From Torreya grandis (taxonomy: Eukaryota; Streptophyta; Pinopsida; Cupressales; Taxaceae): a stretch of DNA of 64,000 bases. The notes beneath the pieces are model-generated. The model did no database searches, was not told the DNA's origin, and saw nothing but the letters and a program-made list of their open reading frames with translations. The translations under genes were made by a program, and so were the position numbers. Within the stretch, counting starts at the first letter, position 1. The number at the start of each line of letters is the position of its first letter. Positions 35,131 to 48,489 of this stretch are shown here, in pieces. Where the stretch lies: contig JARHVA010002685.1 in the NCBI GenBank assembly GCA_037957365.1, forward strand, positions 1,899,501 to 1,963,500, read 5' to 3'.

Positions 35131-35270
35131 CAAAATGAATATGGTAATGACATATTAGGGCTTCACTCAATTTTTTTGGAGTGCTGATACCTCTAAATGT
35201 ACCATAATATTCCTTAGTGTTTGAAGAACACTTCTCATTTTAGAATTATAAGAATTCAGAGCATGAGTAG

Positions 35271-36688
35271 AAGGTTGTGGTAACTTAATGTCACCTATGG
35301 TGAAATAGTGATAGATATATGTTTTATTATCTCACAAATTTATATTGAGTGATGGTTGGGAGCCATCTTGGTCCGTTCTTCATGAATTATATAGAATCTA
35401 TGTTAATACACAGTGAATTATGAATCACATTTACAGTGAATTTCTCCTAGCTTGGTACTACATTTATCAATGTTAATCTTAGTCATAGCCTTAGGTACTA
35501 AGAGGATAGCCTATGTCTATAGGCTTCCTTCTCCTTTTCTAGGTTGTGAATCCTTAGTTTCATCCCTTTGATTCCTACCTTAGCTTGTTTTGATTGGGCT
35601 TCAATTAGGCTCTCAACATCCTCTTCATAGATTGTATCCTCACTAACTATTTCCCACCAATTGGGGTCAGCCCTAAAAATTATTCCACCTTATGAAAGAT
35701 GAATTCTTCTTCTCCCACCATAGCTTTCTTGGTGGTAACTCAGAAGGTTGTGGTAACTTAATGTCACCTATGGTGAAATAGTGATAGATATATGTTTTAT
35801 TATCTCACAAATCTATATTGAGTGATGGTTGGGAGCCATCTTGGTCCATTCTTCATGAATTATATATAATATATGTTAATACACATTGAATTATGAATTA
35901 TATTTATAGTGAATTTCTCCTAGCTTGGTACTACATTTATCAATGTTAATCTTAGTCATAGCCTTAGGTATTGAGAGGATAGCCTATGTCTATAGGTTTC
36001 CTTCTCCTTTTCTAGGTTGTGAATCCTTAGTTTCATCCCTTTGATCCCTACCTTAGCTTGTTTTGATTGCAATTTAATTAGGCTCTCAACATCCTCTTCA
36101 TGGATTGTAGCCTCACCTAACTATTGCCCACCAATTGGGGCCAGCCCTAAAAATTCTTCCACCTTATGGAAGATGAATTCTTCTTCTCCCACCATAGCTT
36201 TCTTGGTGGTAACTCAGAAGCTTGTGGTAACTTAATGTCACCTATGGTGAAATAGTGATAGATATATGTTTTATTATCTCACAAATTTATATTGAGTGAT
36301 GGTTGGGAGCCATCTTGGTCTGTTCATGAATTATATATAATCTATGTTAATACACAGTGAATTATGAATCATACTTATAGTGAATTTATCCTAGCTTGGT
36401 ACTACATTTATCAATGTTAATCTTAGTCATACCCTTAGGTACTGAGAGGATAGCCTATGTCTATAGGTTTCCTTCTCCTTTTCTAGGTTGTGAATCCTTA
36501 GTTTCATCCCTTTGATCCCTACCTTAGCTTGTTTTGATTGGTCTTCAATTAGGCTCTCAACATCCTCTTCATGGATTGTAGCCTCACCTAATTATTTCCC
36601 ACCAATTGGGGTCAGACATAAAAATTCTTCCACCTTATGGAAGATGAATTCTTCTTCTCCCACCATAGATTTCTTGGTGGTAACTCTC
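35271..36688 (-). repeat. 474-bp unit in three tandem copies
   Basis: Copies start at 35,271, 35,744 and 36,218 (AAGGTTGTGGTAACTTAATG in the first two, with one change in the third), periods 473 and 474 bp, and appear nearly identical. The triplication lies just upstream, in the minus direction, of gypsy relic copy 3. The unit carries a coiled-coil coding remnant on the minus strand. The plus-strand frames at 36,041-36,235 and 36,512-36,709 are copies of the same antisense shadow. Confidence 0.93.
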
Positions 36689-36771
36689 TCTAATATAGCT
36701 ATCTCTTGATTGAATTTGATAGTGGTGGTAACTTTCACTGAGATAGGGGAAAGAACACAAGAAATAGCCAT
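36427..36771 (-). pseudogene. Coiled-coil ORF remnant, best-preserved copy of the 474-bp unit
   Basis: From ATG at 36,771 to TGA at 36,427 the frame spans 115 codons with a single internal stop (after TPIGGK). It reads KVEEFLCLTPIGGK, then EEDVESLIEDQSKQAKVG, then LRIHNLEKEKETYRHRL, an amphipathic Lys/Glu-rich helix likely to form a coiled coil. In the other two copies extra stops break it. It resembles the coiled-coil parts of relics A-C in composition and could be the C-terminal part of the same protein type or a gypsy gag remnant. No enzyme motif is present. Confidence 0.45.
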
Positions 36772-36839
36772 TCCCCCACCAAGATCTATTAAAAAGGATT
36801 CTCCCCTTGAGAGATAAATAGTGTATAGACATGATCTAG

Positions 36840-38520
36840 GGGAGCCATCTAGGAATGAAATAAAACATAGCTCATAAGTCCTATAAAGTATGGTGGTGCA
36901 TAAAATAGATAAATATAAATCTTGAATGGATGAGCTAAAGGTCTAGAACCATGTCATGATCTAGTACTTGTAAAAGTTACTGAGTGAGCCTAAGGCAGTA
37001 ACCCCAATTGCTAGAAATCCCATAATTACTCCTATATTTTATTTAAGTGTGCTTGATTTTGGCCATGGTGAGGATTTGAAAACTAGGGCTTAGGCCATGA
37101 AATATTGGTAAAAATATTTGAGCACTCAGTCCAAAGAAGTAATCCACTCTACACTAAAATGTCTATATGATATACTAGACAAGCAAGGAGAGTGTGACTC
37201 CCTAGTATTCATGTATGATGTAGACATAAAGAATTGGGAGAAACTTAAGCTGAATTTGGATGAGATTTTTAATACAAGCATAGGCACTTTAATAGAAAAA
37301 ATATCAACTCTTTAGATGATCATAAATATCTCATAGAGTATCAGCTAGTAGTTTAGCATCGGTTGGTGGTGCTTAAGGAAGGTGTTTTTGATTTAGACAA
37401 AGATGGTGAATCTTGATAGAGCATGTGACATGATAGAGGAGGCATTAAATTATGCCTTAAAAATCCTCATTTATGCACCTCAAGGAGCCTTCAACATCTA
37501 GAATATTAGAGAGTTGGTGTCGCTAGAAAAATCATGTGACTAATTAAAAGCATTAGTTGAGAAAAGGTAGGTAATGCTCTAGAAGGTCGCTAATTGGCCC
37601 ACAAAATAATTTTCTAGCTAAATAATCTGCAAGAATATGCTAGGAATATCTAGAATTATATAAGTAAAAGGAGTGTGTCCCTTTACAAAAGTTGGTTAAT
37701 TTTTGAGTCAAGAGATATAGCCTTGAAGAGTTTGTTCTTGTGTAATTTTCTCTAGTGTTAAAGTGATTTATATTGTAAAATCATTGGTGTTGGTTTATAG
37801 ATTTTTTCACCTAACTCTATATTCTTATGCCCATGGAGGTGACAATTATATCAATAGTTGAATCGGTTATAATGGTATTTTATACTAATTCTCTGCTTAT
37901 TTTACAAGGTTGTAGCTACCTTGTAATGATATGTAATGAATTAAAACTTATGTTACTTTTAATTAGAAAGAAATACAAAGGTATTCCTTTTAACCAAAAA
38001 TATTTTAAATGTGCACACACATTTATGAACCATTAAAAATAAATTTGAAAGACCTCAATAAATTTTGAATTGAGTAAAGTGTCTTTTATAGTAACCAGCT
38101 ATCCATCACCATAAAAATTTCATACAAAGATAAACATCTCATAGTGATGAAAGCCAACTAAAAAACCATAATTTTCAACAAAGGTGACAAATTGAAATAT
38201 ATTTAGTATAAACAAAATAAATCCACACACCATAACATAACGATTATGTCTGCATGAACTTCACCATATATGTCTTCTATATTGAGAATAATAGTAAGAA
38301 AATTCAAAGTATGAAGTTTTTTGTAATGAGTAAAATAAAATTTTCCCAAAATATCCTTACACCTATTGTCTAACCCATATTGAAATATTACAAGGCAACT
38401 ATTTCTTGATAATGGTTTCTAGAAGACAATCACATCAAAAAATAAAATAAAATAAGTTTTTGAAAATGTTTTAAAAGAGCCAATAAAAATGAAACATCCA
38501 AACAACTAGAAATTCATCAT
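36840..38520. other. No recognised gene; one small helical frame at 37,118-37,315
   Basis: The plus-strand frame of 65 codons at 37,118-37,315 (KEVIHSTLKCLYDILDKQGE, then NWEKLKLNLDEIFNT) looks helix-forming, and broken text continues to about 37,570. It is probably a decayed coiled-coil fragment. The rest of the interval shows nothing. Confidence 0.35.
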
Positions 38521-38529
38521 GCATTAGTG

Positions 38530-41440
38530 GAATCTACTATAGCTCCTCCATCTTTAATTATCTCAGGTCTTAATTTTTATTGACTCACCTGTAGTGCTTT
38601 CATTCTACTCCTATACTCTCATTACTTGGTAACCACTACAATAATGTTCTTTCTCCCTAGTGTGGTAGTGATCTATAACATGGTCCTCTATTTATTAAGT
38701 ACTTTGTCCATTTACATCAAATATTCAAAAATAGTGTCCCTCCTTGTTTTGAATGAAGTTAAATAATCCTACAATGTGGCAAGATTTTTCAAAGAATTTC
38801 CATTTGTTGTTTCTGGATTAGCTATCTCTTTAAGAAATACTTCTTTAAATTTCAAAGTCACTTCTGAGATGTTTAATATGTTATCATCAAAATCATCAAC
38901 TATTTCCACTTCCATATCATTATAATTTCCTTTGATTTCAACTAACATCTCAAAATATTTTTAAAGTACTTTATTTATTTCCTTAATAAAATTATCATAT
39001 ATATTTAACTTTTAATCTAAGGAGTTAAACTAAGAAGGATCAATTTCCTTAAGGTCATTCACTATCTTTTCTCCAATTATCACTGACGGATCCATGGCAA
39101 TAATCTCTGCAACATCTTATGAGAGTAGGCAAGTGTGGCTTTGCTTTGATTTGACACGCTAAAGTTATACTACATGACCCTTTATTTTATCAACTAATTG
39201 GGTGTAAAACTATATTTCTCTATTAAGGTAAAATAAACCATCCTTATAAATTTCATCTATCCATTCAGTAGTAACCTTAGCATAACCCCAATTCTTCTTA
39301 ATTTTTTGTATGGCCTCATCATTGACACCTTCTATGTTAGATCTTGAGGATTCATTGGAAGAAAGAATAAGAGTGAAATAAAAAATTTAAGAGACAAAAC
39401 TTGAGACTATAAGATCAAATTTTCTTTCTTCTGATCTTTCACACTTTTAATGAAGGCATTGACAAGAGAATTCAACATGATAAACATCACTTTCTATAGT
39501 AGAATTACCCATATCAACATGAGTAATCTTATACTCAGCCTCAATTATCTCATTCTCATTTAGATCCTTTATAGGATCAGAAATTTCCAACAATCAATGT
39601 CTAAAAGAGGCATCAATCACCATCCTAGACATTATTTTAGCCTTTTTAGGCTTCAATGAACTTTTTAGTAACTTGATGACTATATCAATTTCAACTGTTA
39701 TTATTGGTACACATTTTTTCTTCTTCTCAACTACCTTCTTCAACCATCTAGGAGAGGTTGTCATAGTTGTATTTTTAGTGTTTTTTCTTTCAACTCTTTC
39801 AATTGTAGAAACATAAACAATAGCATATTTAGTGGGGAAAGGAAGAACTTTAAAAATCATGGGAAATGAACCATCATCAATCACATTTTGAAATAGATCA
39901 TTAGAGTTAGTAAGCACTAACTTTACCTAGCTAGTTTTATTTTTAGGAATGGATGAGGGTATACCATCCTATTCACAAACTATTTTTAGTTTAACCACAT
40001 ATTTACGCCTCTAACTATCTCCACCTGATTGTGAATTACTGTTAGACAAACTAATTTATTGTCTCCTAGATGAAGAATTAACATTAGAAGTTTGTACAAC
40101 TCTTTGCTCATTTCTCTATGGATCCCTTTGATCATGAGTGGGATATACATTTTATCACCACATTCCATTTATCTAGTTTTGAGTTCTTTTAAACGTAGTA
40201 GTTCAAACATTCAAATATGAAATTTCATTTTCTAGGAAATTAACCTTAGGAAGAGGTTTGGCCATGATGTCTTGATACTTAGGGTCTACAACTTCATAAT
40301 CTTCTTTGACACTCTTAGGAATCTAAAAAGAGAGGCCATAATCTTGGATTAATTTCAAAGTTAACCTCATATATTCCCTCTTCTATAATTCTCTTTCATC
40401 ATTACAATCTTCCCAGAAATCTTCAATATTAGGGTGATGTTCATAAGAGCTACATCCATACAAATTTTGTCTGACATAACCTTTGCTATCAAAATTAGCT
40501 CTCATAGAGAAATACTGAAGATTGTATTCATTCAGAATATTTTCTATTCCCTTAGCACTTTGATTATTTTTACAAGAAAAAGATAACATTAACAATGGAG
40601 AATCATAGCCTCACTTCCCCATATTCACATATTTTTAATTAACTATAGACATCTATCTACAAACCTCCAAAAAAATTAGGAAATCATTTTCATAGCAGGG
40701 TAATTTCATTAGAGATTTCTTAAAACCCCCTACCTAAAAATAAGTGAACCTCTAAAAATGAACATAAAAGCTTCCATACTTCATAAAAAAAGAGTCTACT
40801 TTGGAAGAAATCTATAGCTCAGGGTTTCCATCCAATATTCTTACAACTTCCATTAAAAAGGTATCATTAACATAGCAATAATCATTCATCCCAAACTATT
40901 TAGTAAACTATGGAAAATATTTGTATATAGGCATATCTGGTGTCAGAAGCCCTTGTGGTTCCAATCCTACCCAGACAACCTTCTAACTGGCTAAAATATA
41001 TACAAGGTATGAGCACATATGAAAAATAATAGTCTATTGAAATTTTACTAATCGTTCATTAAATGGTAATTAATAACTTCTCCCCAATCAATGAACTATT
41101 TATCATTACAAATAACTAGAATAAATTGACACATCAAGAATTAAAAGGAGTCAATTTGATAATTTCTAACTACACAATGTAATAAGGTAATATCATCTAA
41201 GATTTCATCCTTAAAATGTATTTTTTTAAGCTTAGCAGGTATTTGAGATTTACCTTTCTTCTCAAACTTTATCCAGTTCTTTGCTATATAATTTTTACAC
41301 CAATTTTCATTTGCTCTAAAGAATTCATCACCCATAGATACAAAAATTTCTTCCATAGTTTCTTGTTCAGGAAGCTTCAATACATGATAAAATATCTCTA
41401 GAGTGATTTTTGTAATAATTGACCTGTCCATATCCTTTAT
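38530..41440 (-). pseudogene. Relic C of the repeat-borne protein (globular domain, linker, Lys-rich and coiled-coil parts)
   Basis: Minus-strand pieces in order: 41,431-41,141 (96 codons; ITKITLEIFYHVLKLPEQ, FFRANENWCKNYIAKNWIKF, DDITLLHCVV), 40,595-40,383 (70 codons; YFSMRANFDSKGYVRQN, HHPNIEDFWEDCNDE), and 39,917-39,594 (107 codons; Lys-rich). Broken helical text follows to about 38,540 (EIVDDFDDNILNISEV and similar). The PNIEDFWEDC motif equals PTLEDFWIDC of relic A. The first piece (I-T-K-I, then an IF-x-x-L-x-LP pattern, then FF) has the same outline as the VINPQDIHDML segment of relic B. Dead by many stops. It is not assignable to a named family by eye. Confidence 0.5.
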
Positions 41441-42880
41441 CTTCTACATCTATGGAATGTAACTTCTTGCACATGCAATTACTAGGTCATTATTTTATAC
41501 AGCCTCAGGAAAACCTCCAGCACTTGCTAAACCACTTTACAAAATTATATCCTCCAATGGCATTCTAGTGTTATATTCTAAGCATGCCCAGAGTTCTTCC
41601 AAATTTAAGTGTCCAAACTTTGTATCTTTCACACCCAACCAATGACTTTCAATTCCTATCTGCATGAGCACCAATATGCAAAGAGAAATTGCCCATGTCT
41701 TCAAGAAGTAATTATAGAGAGTATAAATGTAGTTGAATGAATTAACAAAACTTTAGCCACCTAAGTTGTGTTATAATCCTGATGAGACATGTTTTTAATC
41801 TTACATTAATGTGGTTTTTAATTATATCCCTCAAAATAAATGCCTTAAGATTTATGTGCCTCCCAAAAATTCTAAAAAGATAGCCCTAAGTTGTGCCATA
41901 AAAGTCCTTAAATGAATTATCAATGTCTTGAAAACTAAAAAACCAAAGATATATCATGAGGTTAAGAAACATTAAAACTTTGAAACCAGAATTTGGGAGT
42001 TTTGAAGTTTTGTAAACCTCTAACTTACTGATTATGCAAGACTCACAACTGACAGAATGGTCAACCAAATTAGGTGATCAAGAAGTTGTAAAAATCTAGA
42101 ACCCCATGACATTGGTTACAAAATTTTAATATCAATAACTTAGGTTATGAAACTCATAGAACCTATGACATTAAATAACAATGGAGAGTGCCAAAGGCAT
42201 CACAACTAGGAAAAGGAATGGGATGAAGACCTAGGAAATTCAAACAAGAGAAAATAAAAAATGCATAAAACAAATTAAAATTTAGGGGTAACAATTGATT
42301 ATATTTGAGAGAATTTTATGATGCATCCCTTGTTATAGAGCTTTATTGCATAGTGGTAGATTGTATGTTATTCAAAAAAAAAATGTATATAGTTCAACTA
42401 TAAATGATTAATGAAATTTGCTCATGGTTTTGATTCTCTTCCTATAATTGAAGTACATTGCTCTATTTCCCTTGATTAGTTGATTGGTTATCATAGATGT
42501 TTATCTTTGTGGTATTCATGTAGAATATATCTATGGATTATAAAATCCTTTCTACTTTCATGAAGTCAGGAACATGGTATTGACAACCATTTTCAAGGGT
42601 AGTCCTAGGCTCACAGTTTTAATGGGAAATAATTATTGAAGTGTGCATTTAGAATAATAGTTTTAGACAATTCCTGATGCCTAATATATGTATGGATATG
42701 AGGTCCAATTCAATATTTTAAAAGACTCTTCCTTCATTTTCCATTGATAAGTAAAGCTCAATTTCTTCCATTTTTTATTACCTGCTAGATGCCATGGTTT
42801 TTATTTTGTAATTTTATCACAATAGATTGTAAATGGTCTTTGTGAAAGCTCTCTTGTGCTCAGAAACATAGTCGAGTTCT
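41441..42880. other. No gene seen
   Basis: The first ~250 bp may be the decayed N-terminal end of relic C. The remainder is unassigned AT-rich DNA. Confidence 0.4.
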
Positions 42881-43564
42881 TTTTGGATCAAATTTTAAAC
42901 AATTGGGTTTGTTTGAGTCACTTTTATGTAAGTTCTTGGGTTTTAGAGATTTAATTATAGGATATATATAGGATTTTGACTTATATGTGCCCTAGATTTT
43001 ATTTAGACTTTTCCTTTTAAACCTTTGCATTTTTGTGCCTATAAGATCTTATATTTTGTCTTCTTTTACTTGTGTGGCACTGATGTGGCATCAATCTAAA
43101 TATTTCATGGTATTTTTAATAATTTCCCTTGGTTAATTAGTTGTTGGTATTAAAATATCTCCCCAAGATATTTTCACTCCATTGGATTAATTATCAGTGA
43201 TGTAACAATAGTCATTAGATCATATGAGATGCATGTCTTATAAATTTTAGACTCGGGCATATATTTTCATAAACATGATGTAAAATTTAGTGTAAGACAT
43301 TCGTGCCAAGATTTTTGACAATATGTTTCATCCATAGGATCATGATCTGGGGTCTTACTCTTGATTGGTTGATTTCTCAGGTAGGACTAGTTTAATTTTA
43401 GTCTTCAAATGATAGGATGCCAAGTGTCAATCATTCAGGCCTTTAATATCATTTTGATTTTTCAACTATGTCTCACTCCATTGGATCATCCTCTAGTGAT
43501 ACAGTGTGGATAGTTAGACCATATGAGTTGCATAATTTTTATTCTTTAACTTGGCTTTAAAATT

Positions 43565-44645
43565 TCAATCATGTGTATGTTTAAGGTATCTCCTCATAGA
43601 TACCTCCAAACAAAATTCCATTAGTGTGAATCAGGGTTATTAACAAATAAAAAAGGTGTCATGGTTATATTAAATCCCTTTAAATGACATTTTCAATTAT
43701 CATGAAAGGTATTCTAAGGCCCCTTGAGGTACTCCTAGGAGATACATGAAATAAAATTCCAATCATGTGCATGTTCAAGGTATTTCCTAGGAGATACATC
43801 TAAAGAAAATTACAGTCCTTTGCATCATGGTTCTTATCAAATAAAAAGGTGTCATGGTTATACAAAATACCTTGAAAAGACCTTTGAAATAAACATGAAA
43901 TGTATTTAAAATTGCCTCAAGGTATTTCTTAGGAGATATCTTGAAATAAAATTCTTATCATTTGCATATTCAAGGTATCTACTAGGAGATACCTCTAAAG
44001 AAAATTCCATTAGTGTACATCAAGGTTCTTGCCAAATAAAAAGGTGTCATGGTTATATAAAATCCCTTTAAGTTACCTTTTCAATCAACATAGAAGCTAT
44101 TCCAAGTCCCCTCAAGGTATCTCCTAGGAAACACCTTAAAATAAAATTCCAATCATGTGCATGTTGAAGGTATCTCCTAAGAGATATTTAGAAATAAAAT
44201 TCCATTAGTGTGCATCAAGGTTATTGAAAAATAAAGAGTTGTAATGGTTATATCAACATGGAAGTTATTCCAAGGCATTTTGATGTATCTCTTATAAAAT
44301 CCCAATCATGTGCATGTTCAAGGTATCTCCTAAGAGATACCTCATGTGCATCAGAGTTCTTGCCAAATAAAAAGGTACCACTAGTATATCAAATCCTTTA
44401 CAAATAACTTTGAAATAAACATATAAGGTATTTCATTTCCCTTATAGGTTTCTCCTAGGATTTACCTTGAAATAAAATTCCAAATCATGTGCATGTTCAA
44501 TGTATCTCCTAAGATAGATCTCGAATGAAAGTTATAATAGTGTGCATCAGGGTTCTTGCCAAAAAAAAAGTTGTCATAATTATGTCAAATATTTTACAAG
44601 GACATTTTCCAAAAACATGGAAGGTATTACAAGTCCATTTTAGGT
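43565..44645 (+). repeat. 195-bp satellite array, second location
   Basis: First dyads start at 43,583, 43,777, 43,972, 44,167, 44,320 and 44,499; intervals 194, 195 and 195 bp, then 153 and 179 bp where monomers carry deletions. The second dyad of the first monomer is at 43,726, again 143 bp in. Sequence phrases are the same as at 12.7-13.7 kb, so both arrays are one family. Confidence 0.9.
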
Positions 44646-45424
44646 ATTTTATTGACTTTTTCTTTTAAACATTTACATTTTCATGCCCACAAGATTTGTT
44701 ATTTTATCTTCTTCTACTTGCATGGCAACTATGTGGCATCATTCTAAATCTTTCATGGCATTTTTCATAATTGCCCTTTTTTACTCATCCATTGGTACTA
44801 AAATATATCCCTAGGATCCTTTCACTCCATTGGATCAATTCTCAATAATACAAAAAGAGTCGTTGGATCATTCGAGATGCATGTCTTTTAAATTTTAGAC
44901 TCAAGGCTATTTTTTCATAAACATAATGTAAACTTTAAGCTAAGAAATTTATGTCAAGATTTATGATAATATGCTTCATCTATAAGATCATCATCTGGGG
45001 TCTTAATCTTTATTGGTTGCTTTATCAGGTGGGACATGTTTACTTTTAGTCTTTGAATGAGAGGATGACAAGTGTCAGTCATTTGGGCCTTTTGTATCCT
45101 TTTAACTTCTCAATTGTGCCTCACTCTATTAGATCATACTATGGTGATGCATCATGGATTGTTATACCATATAAGTTTCATGATGTTTAGTCTTTTCTCA
45201 AGCTTCTTCTCACTCCATTCAATCAATATCTAGTGATGTGGCTAGAGTCATTTGATCCGTTAAATTATGGAATGAGATGATGAACAAACATAAGCTAAGA
45301 GGTTAAGGGGTTAATAAATAAATTGAGGCCTTACAATTAGAAAATAAATAAAATGACCAATCTAACTTAAAATTGGGCCTGGGGTACTTGATTTTAAAAT
45401 AAGGTGTCAAGAAAAAAGATCTTG

Positions 45425-45812
45425 CCAAATAAAAATTTGTCATGGTTATATCAAATCCCCTGTAAGGATCTTTGCAATTAACATGAAAGGTATTTAAGGA
45501 CCTTTGAGGTATCTCCTAGGAAATACTTTGAAATGAAACTCCAATCTTGTGCATGTTCAAAGTATCTCTTAGGAGATACATCGACTACATCAGGGTTCTT
45601 ACCAAATAAAAAGGTGCCATAGTTATATCCAATTCTTTGCAATCAACATAGAAGGTAATCCAAGTCCCTTCAAGGTATCTCCTAAGAGATACCTTAAAAG
45701 AAAATTCCAAATCATGTACATGTTTAAGGTATCTCTTAGGATATATATCTAAATAAAATTTCAAGAGTGTGCATCTGATTCTTGCCAAATAAAAAGTTGC
45801 CATGGTTATATA
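45425..45812 (+). repeat. 195-bp satellite, two monomers
   Basis: CTTGCCAAATAAAAA, CATGGTTATA and AAGGTATCTCCTAAGAGATA elements in standard order, within macro-repeat copy 1. The core at 45,672-45,695 differs from the perfect palindrome by one base. Confidence 0.88.
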
Positions 45813-46624
45813 TCAAAATTATGCCCAGTGGATAACAATCATGATATAGGGAAAGAGGTAGAGTTCTTAATTGCCTGTTTGAACAAAATCTAGATGGTAT
45901 GAGATAAATAGTGAGATCATGAATCTCATAAAATGGAATAATGAAAATCCAAGCCCATGTTGGTGGGTCCTATAAATCCAAGATCTACATCTAATCAGAT
46001 ATCAAGATCCAAAAATTCCTAAATAATAAAGCTTGATGCTAACTTAATTAGGGCCAACAATTAAATAGAATTCCATATAGATATATAAGAAAACCAATAT
46101 CCTTAGATTGGTTTTCATCTATAAATAATTTGGTCTAAGACACAAGACATAGATTAGGTACATTATAGATAGATATATAAATAAATAGATATTGTAATAA
46201 CATCCATGAGACAAAAATAGTTTATGGGACCCCCAACAAAAAATTGAAACCCAGAAAAGTGAAAAGACCATTCCTGATCAGGCCTTTGACAATGCACTAT
46301 TTAAACCAATTCATGACATGTCTATTATAGATATGAAGACCTTATCCCATAAATGAGAACTAGTGTAAGACCAACGGAAAAGAGCTTGGGGATTTGAATA
46401 GTAGTTAGAGTATTCACTTTTGGCTAGATTATGGGTTACCACTTTGGGTAAATTCTTATCTTCTAGTGCACTTTTCTTGATCCATGGCTAATTTTGGGGT
46501 TAACCATAAATATTTCCATCATGATGATTTTTTTTTATTAGACCATAAGCATGATTGTGACACCTCAAAAGTTGGAAAATCTTTGGTTATAAAAAAAAAA
46601 AAACTTGTCCCCCCTCTTTATATA

Positions 46625-46625
<1 letters not shown>

Positions 46626-46681
<56 letters not shown>
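46626..46681 (+). repeat. Compound (CT)n(TA)n microsatellite
   Basis: About 10 CT units directly followed by about 18 TA units. The frame at 46,484-46,768 passes through it and is not a gene. Confidence 0.95.
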
Positions 46682-46683
<2 letters not shown>

Positions 46684-46751
46684 TCTCTGTGCCAAAATAG
46701 ATATTATCATAAAATCATTTGATCACATGATCTCTCTTTGTCTTTCTCTTG

Positions 46752-47390
46752 GTTTCCTCTCTTGGTGAGACCAGACTCTGCCAAGATAGAATTTGTAAAC
46801 TCTTAAAGTATAATAATTTTGTGCCTTGATTTCACTATTATGGTAATAGTGTGTACATATCTCACCTACTTACCAGTTTGTCTATGCATATATGTTATGT
46901 TTAGTTCTCTAGTTGTGTTTAGTACTCTGTATATTTTGGTTAAAATCATGCATGTTGATACTATGATTAGTTAGTGTCTATTTTAGATCTCCCCTTTCAT
47001 TTCCCTTAGCCTAAACCATTTGGTGAGCCTTCACATGGATGTCTAATAGATAGTTCTTTTTTTATCCCCACCTTTATTATTTCACTAGTGCTATTCGGGT
47101 CAAGTAGGGAGGATTGACCTATAATTTTGGTAGATCACCCTATTATATTTATTAAGAGCCCTTACCCCCTTTTTAACCATTTTCTCATGAATAAATAGGC
47201 TTAGTTTTAATTTTAGGTGACCATCAAAGTGAAATTTGGCCTACTCTAGAGGTTCAACCCCAACATAGGTGACCCATAACCTAGGGTTACTCCAATTTTA
47301 TAACTAGATCGGGAGAAGCCTTAAAACCACTTCTCCCATGGGTGTGAGTTAAATATATAATAGTTTTAGGCATGTCTGATGGGATAAAAG
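46752..47390 (+). repeat. ~600-bp direct repeat, left copy (LTR-like)
   Basis: Runs from CTTGGTGAGACCAGACTCT to CTTCTCCCATGGGTGTGAG and TATATAATAG. It repeats at 48,490-49,080 in the same orientation, flanking a ~1.1-kb core with protein-like remnants. The arrangement resembles an LTR pair, but the ends are not TG...CA and no primer binding site could be recognised. Confidence 0.6.
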
Positions 47391-47579
47391 ACTAAAGTAG
47401 TGGAAGAATTATTGGTGTTATTCTTTTACATATCAGCCTTTTAATCATTCACCAAACATCAATGGTGACTCCAAGCATCTATCACTTAGTTTGATTAGTC
47501 CAGTGCCTAATAATTTTTATCTATTATGTACAATCAACCATATCCATGCAATGATTTGATCAAGTAACCATATCCATAC

Positions 47580-48440
47580 AAGGAGTAGATCAAACAACCC
47601 TATCCCAGCATAGTGAGCTTGGTGTTCAAGAGTACCAAGACTCTTTCTTTCTCCCTCAAGATCCACCAAAAGAATATTTAAATTTCCCATGTTGTAAAGA
47701 CACTCACATTAGTTTTAATCAAGGAGAATTTCTTCACCCTCCCAACATCTACCTTTTGAGTTAGAATCCTATTGTATAAAAGGTGGAGGAGGTAATTGAT
47801 GTCAAAGGAGAACTTGAAGAAGATAATGCAAAAGTATATGATGAGGATATCATAATAGGTAGCCCACTTATTTTAAAAGAGGTAGAATCAGGTTTAGAGC
47901 AAACTTCTTAGCATAGATCTGATACTAGTAAGCCAGATCTTAACCAAGTCAATCCTCAAGATAAAATTTTGAGTGAAGTTGATGAGTAAGATAATGCAAG
48001 TGCTCAAGAGATATAGTTTGAGGGACCATCAACTTGGGTGATAAAGAGGGACCTAAAACATGAACATAGATTTCCACATAAGCATGAGATATAATAATAA
48101 GGCCTGAGAGACTTATTCACAAATTGGGGACTAGGCACTATTCCTCTCTAAGGGGGACTATGATCTAATTGTGCCCAAAGAGAATGATGATGTACTAGTA
48201 ATATGTAAGAGAAAGGTAAAATATGATTTCTCAATGTTTATATTGATAGGAGGATGCCTTATTAATTGCCTACCTTAGTTTGAAGATGCCAAGGAGGAGC
48301 TACCATAGGTTATGCTCAATTTAGAGCATAAACTCAAGCTTCAACATGACTAGGGTCAATTTTCTTATCCACTCCATAGAGCCTACATGACCAAGCAATC
48401 AGATTGGGAGGGTGAGTTTATTTTTGTTCTTATTCTATGA
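47580..48440 (+). pseudogene. Unassigned ORF remnant of the macro-repeat (copy 1)
   Basis: One plus-strand frame reads as protein with scattered stops: QDSFFLPQDPPKEYLNFPCC, then KVEEVIDVKGELEEDNAKVY, IHKLGTRHYSSL and YDLIVPKENDDVLVICKRKV, then LNLEHKLKLQHD. The same text with other mutations recurs at 53,320-54,010. The two copies therefore descend from a coding sequence, but I cannot assign it. Confidence 0.4.
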
Positions 48441-48489
48441 GAAGCATACCATCACATTGTTAAAATTCTAATGCTTCTTCACATTTGTT

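Noticed and set aside
36041..36709. Two near-identical plus-strand frames beginning MIPTLACFD.
   Set aside because: They are antisense to the coiled-coil remnant of the triplicated 474-bp unit; the similarity comes from the DNA duplication.
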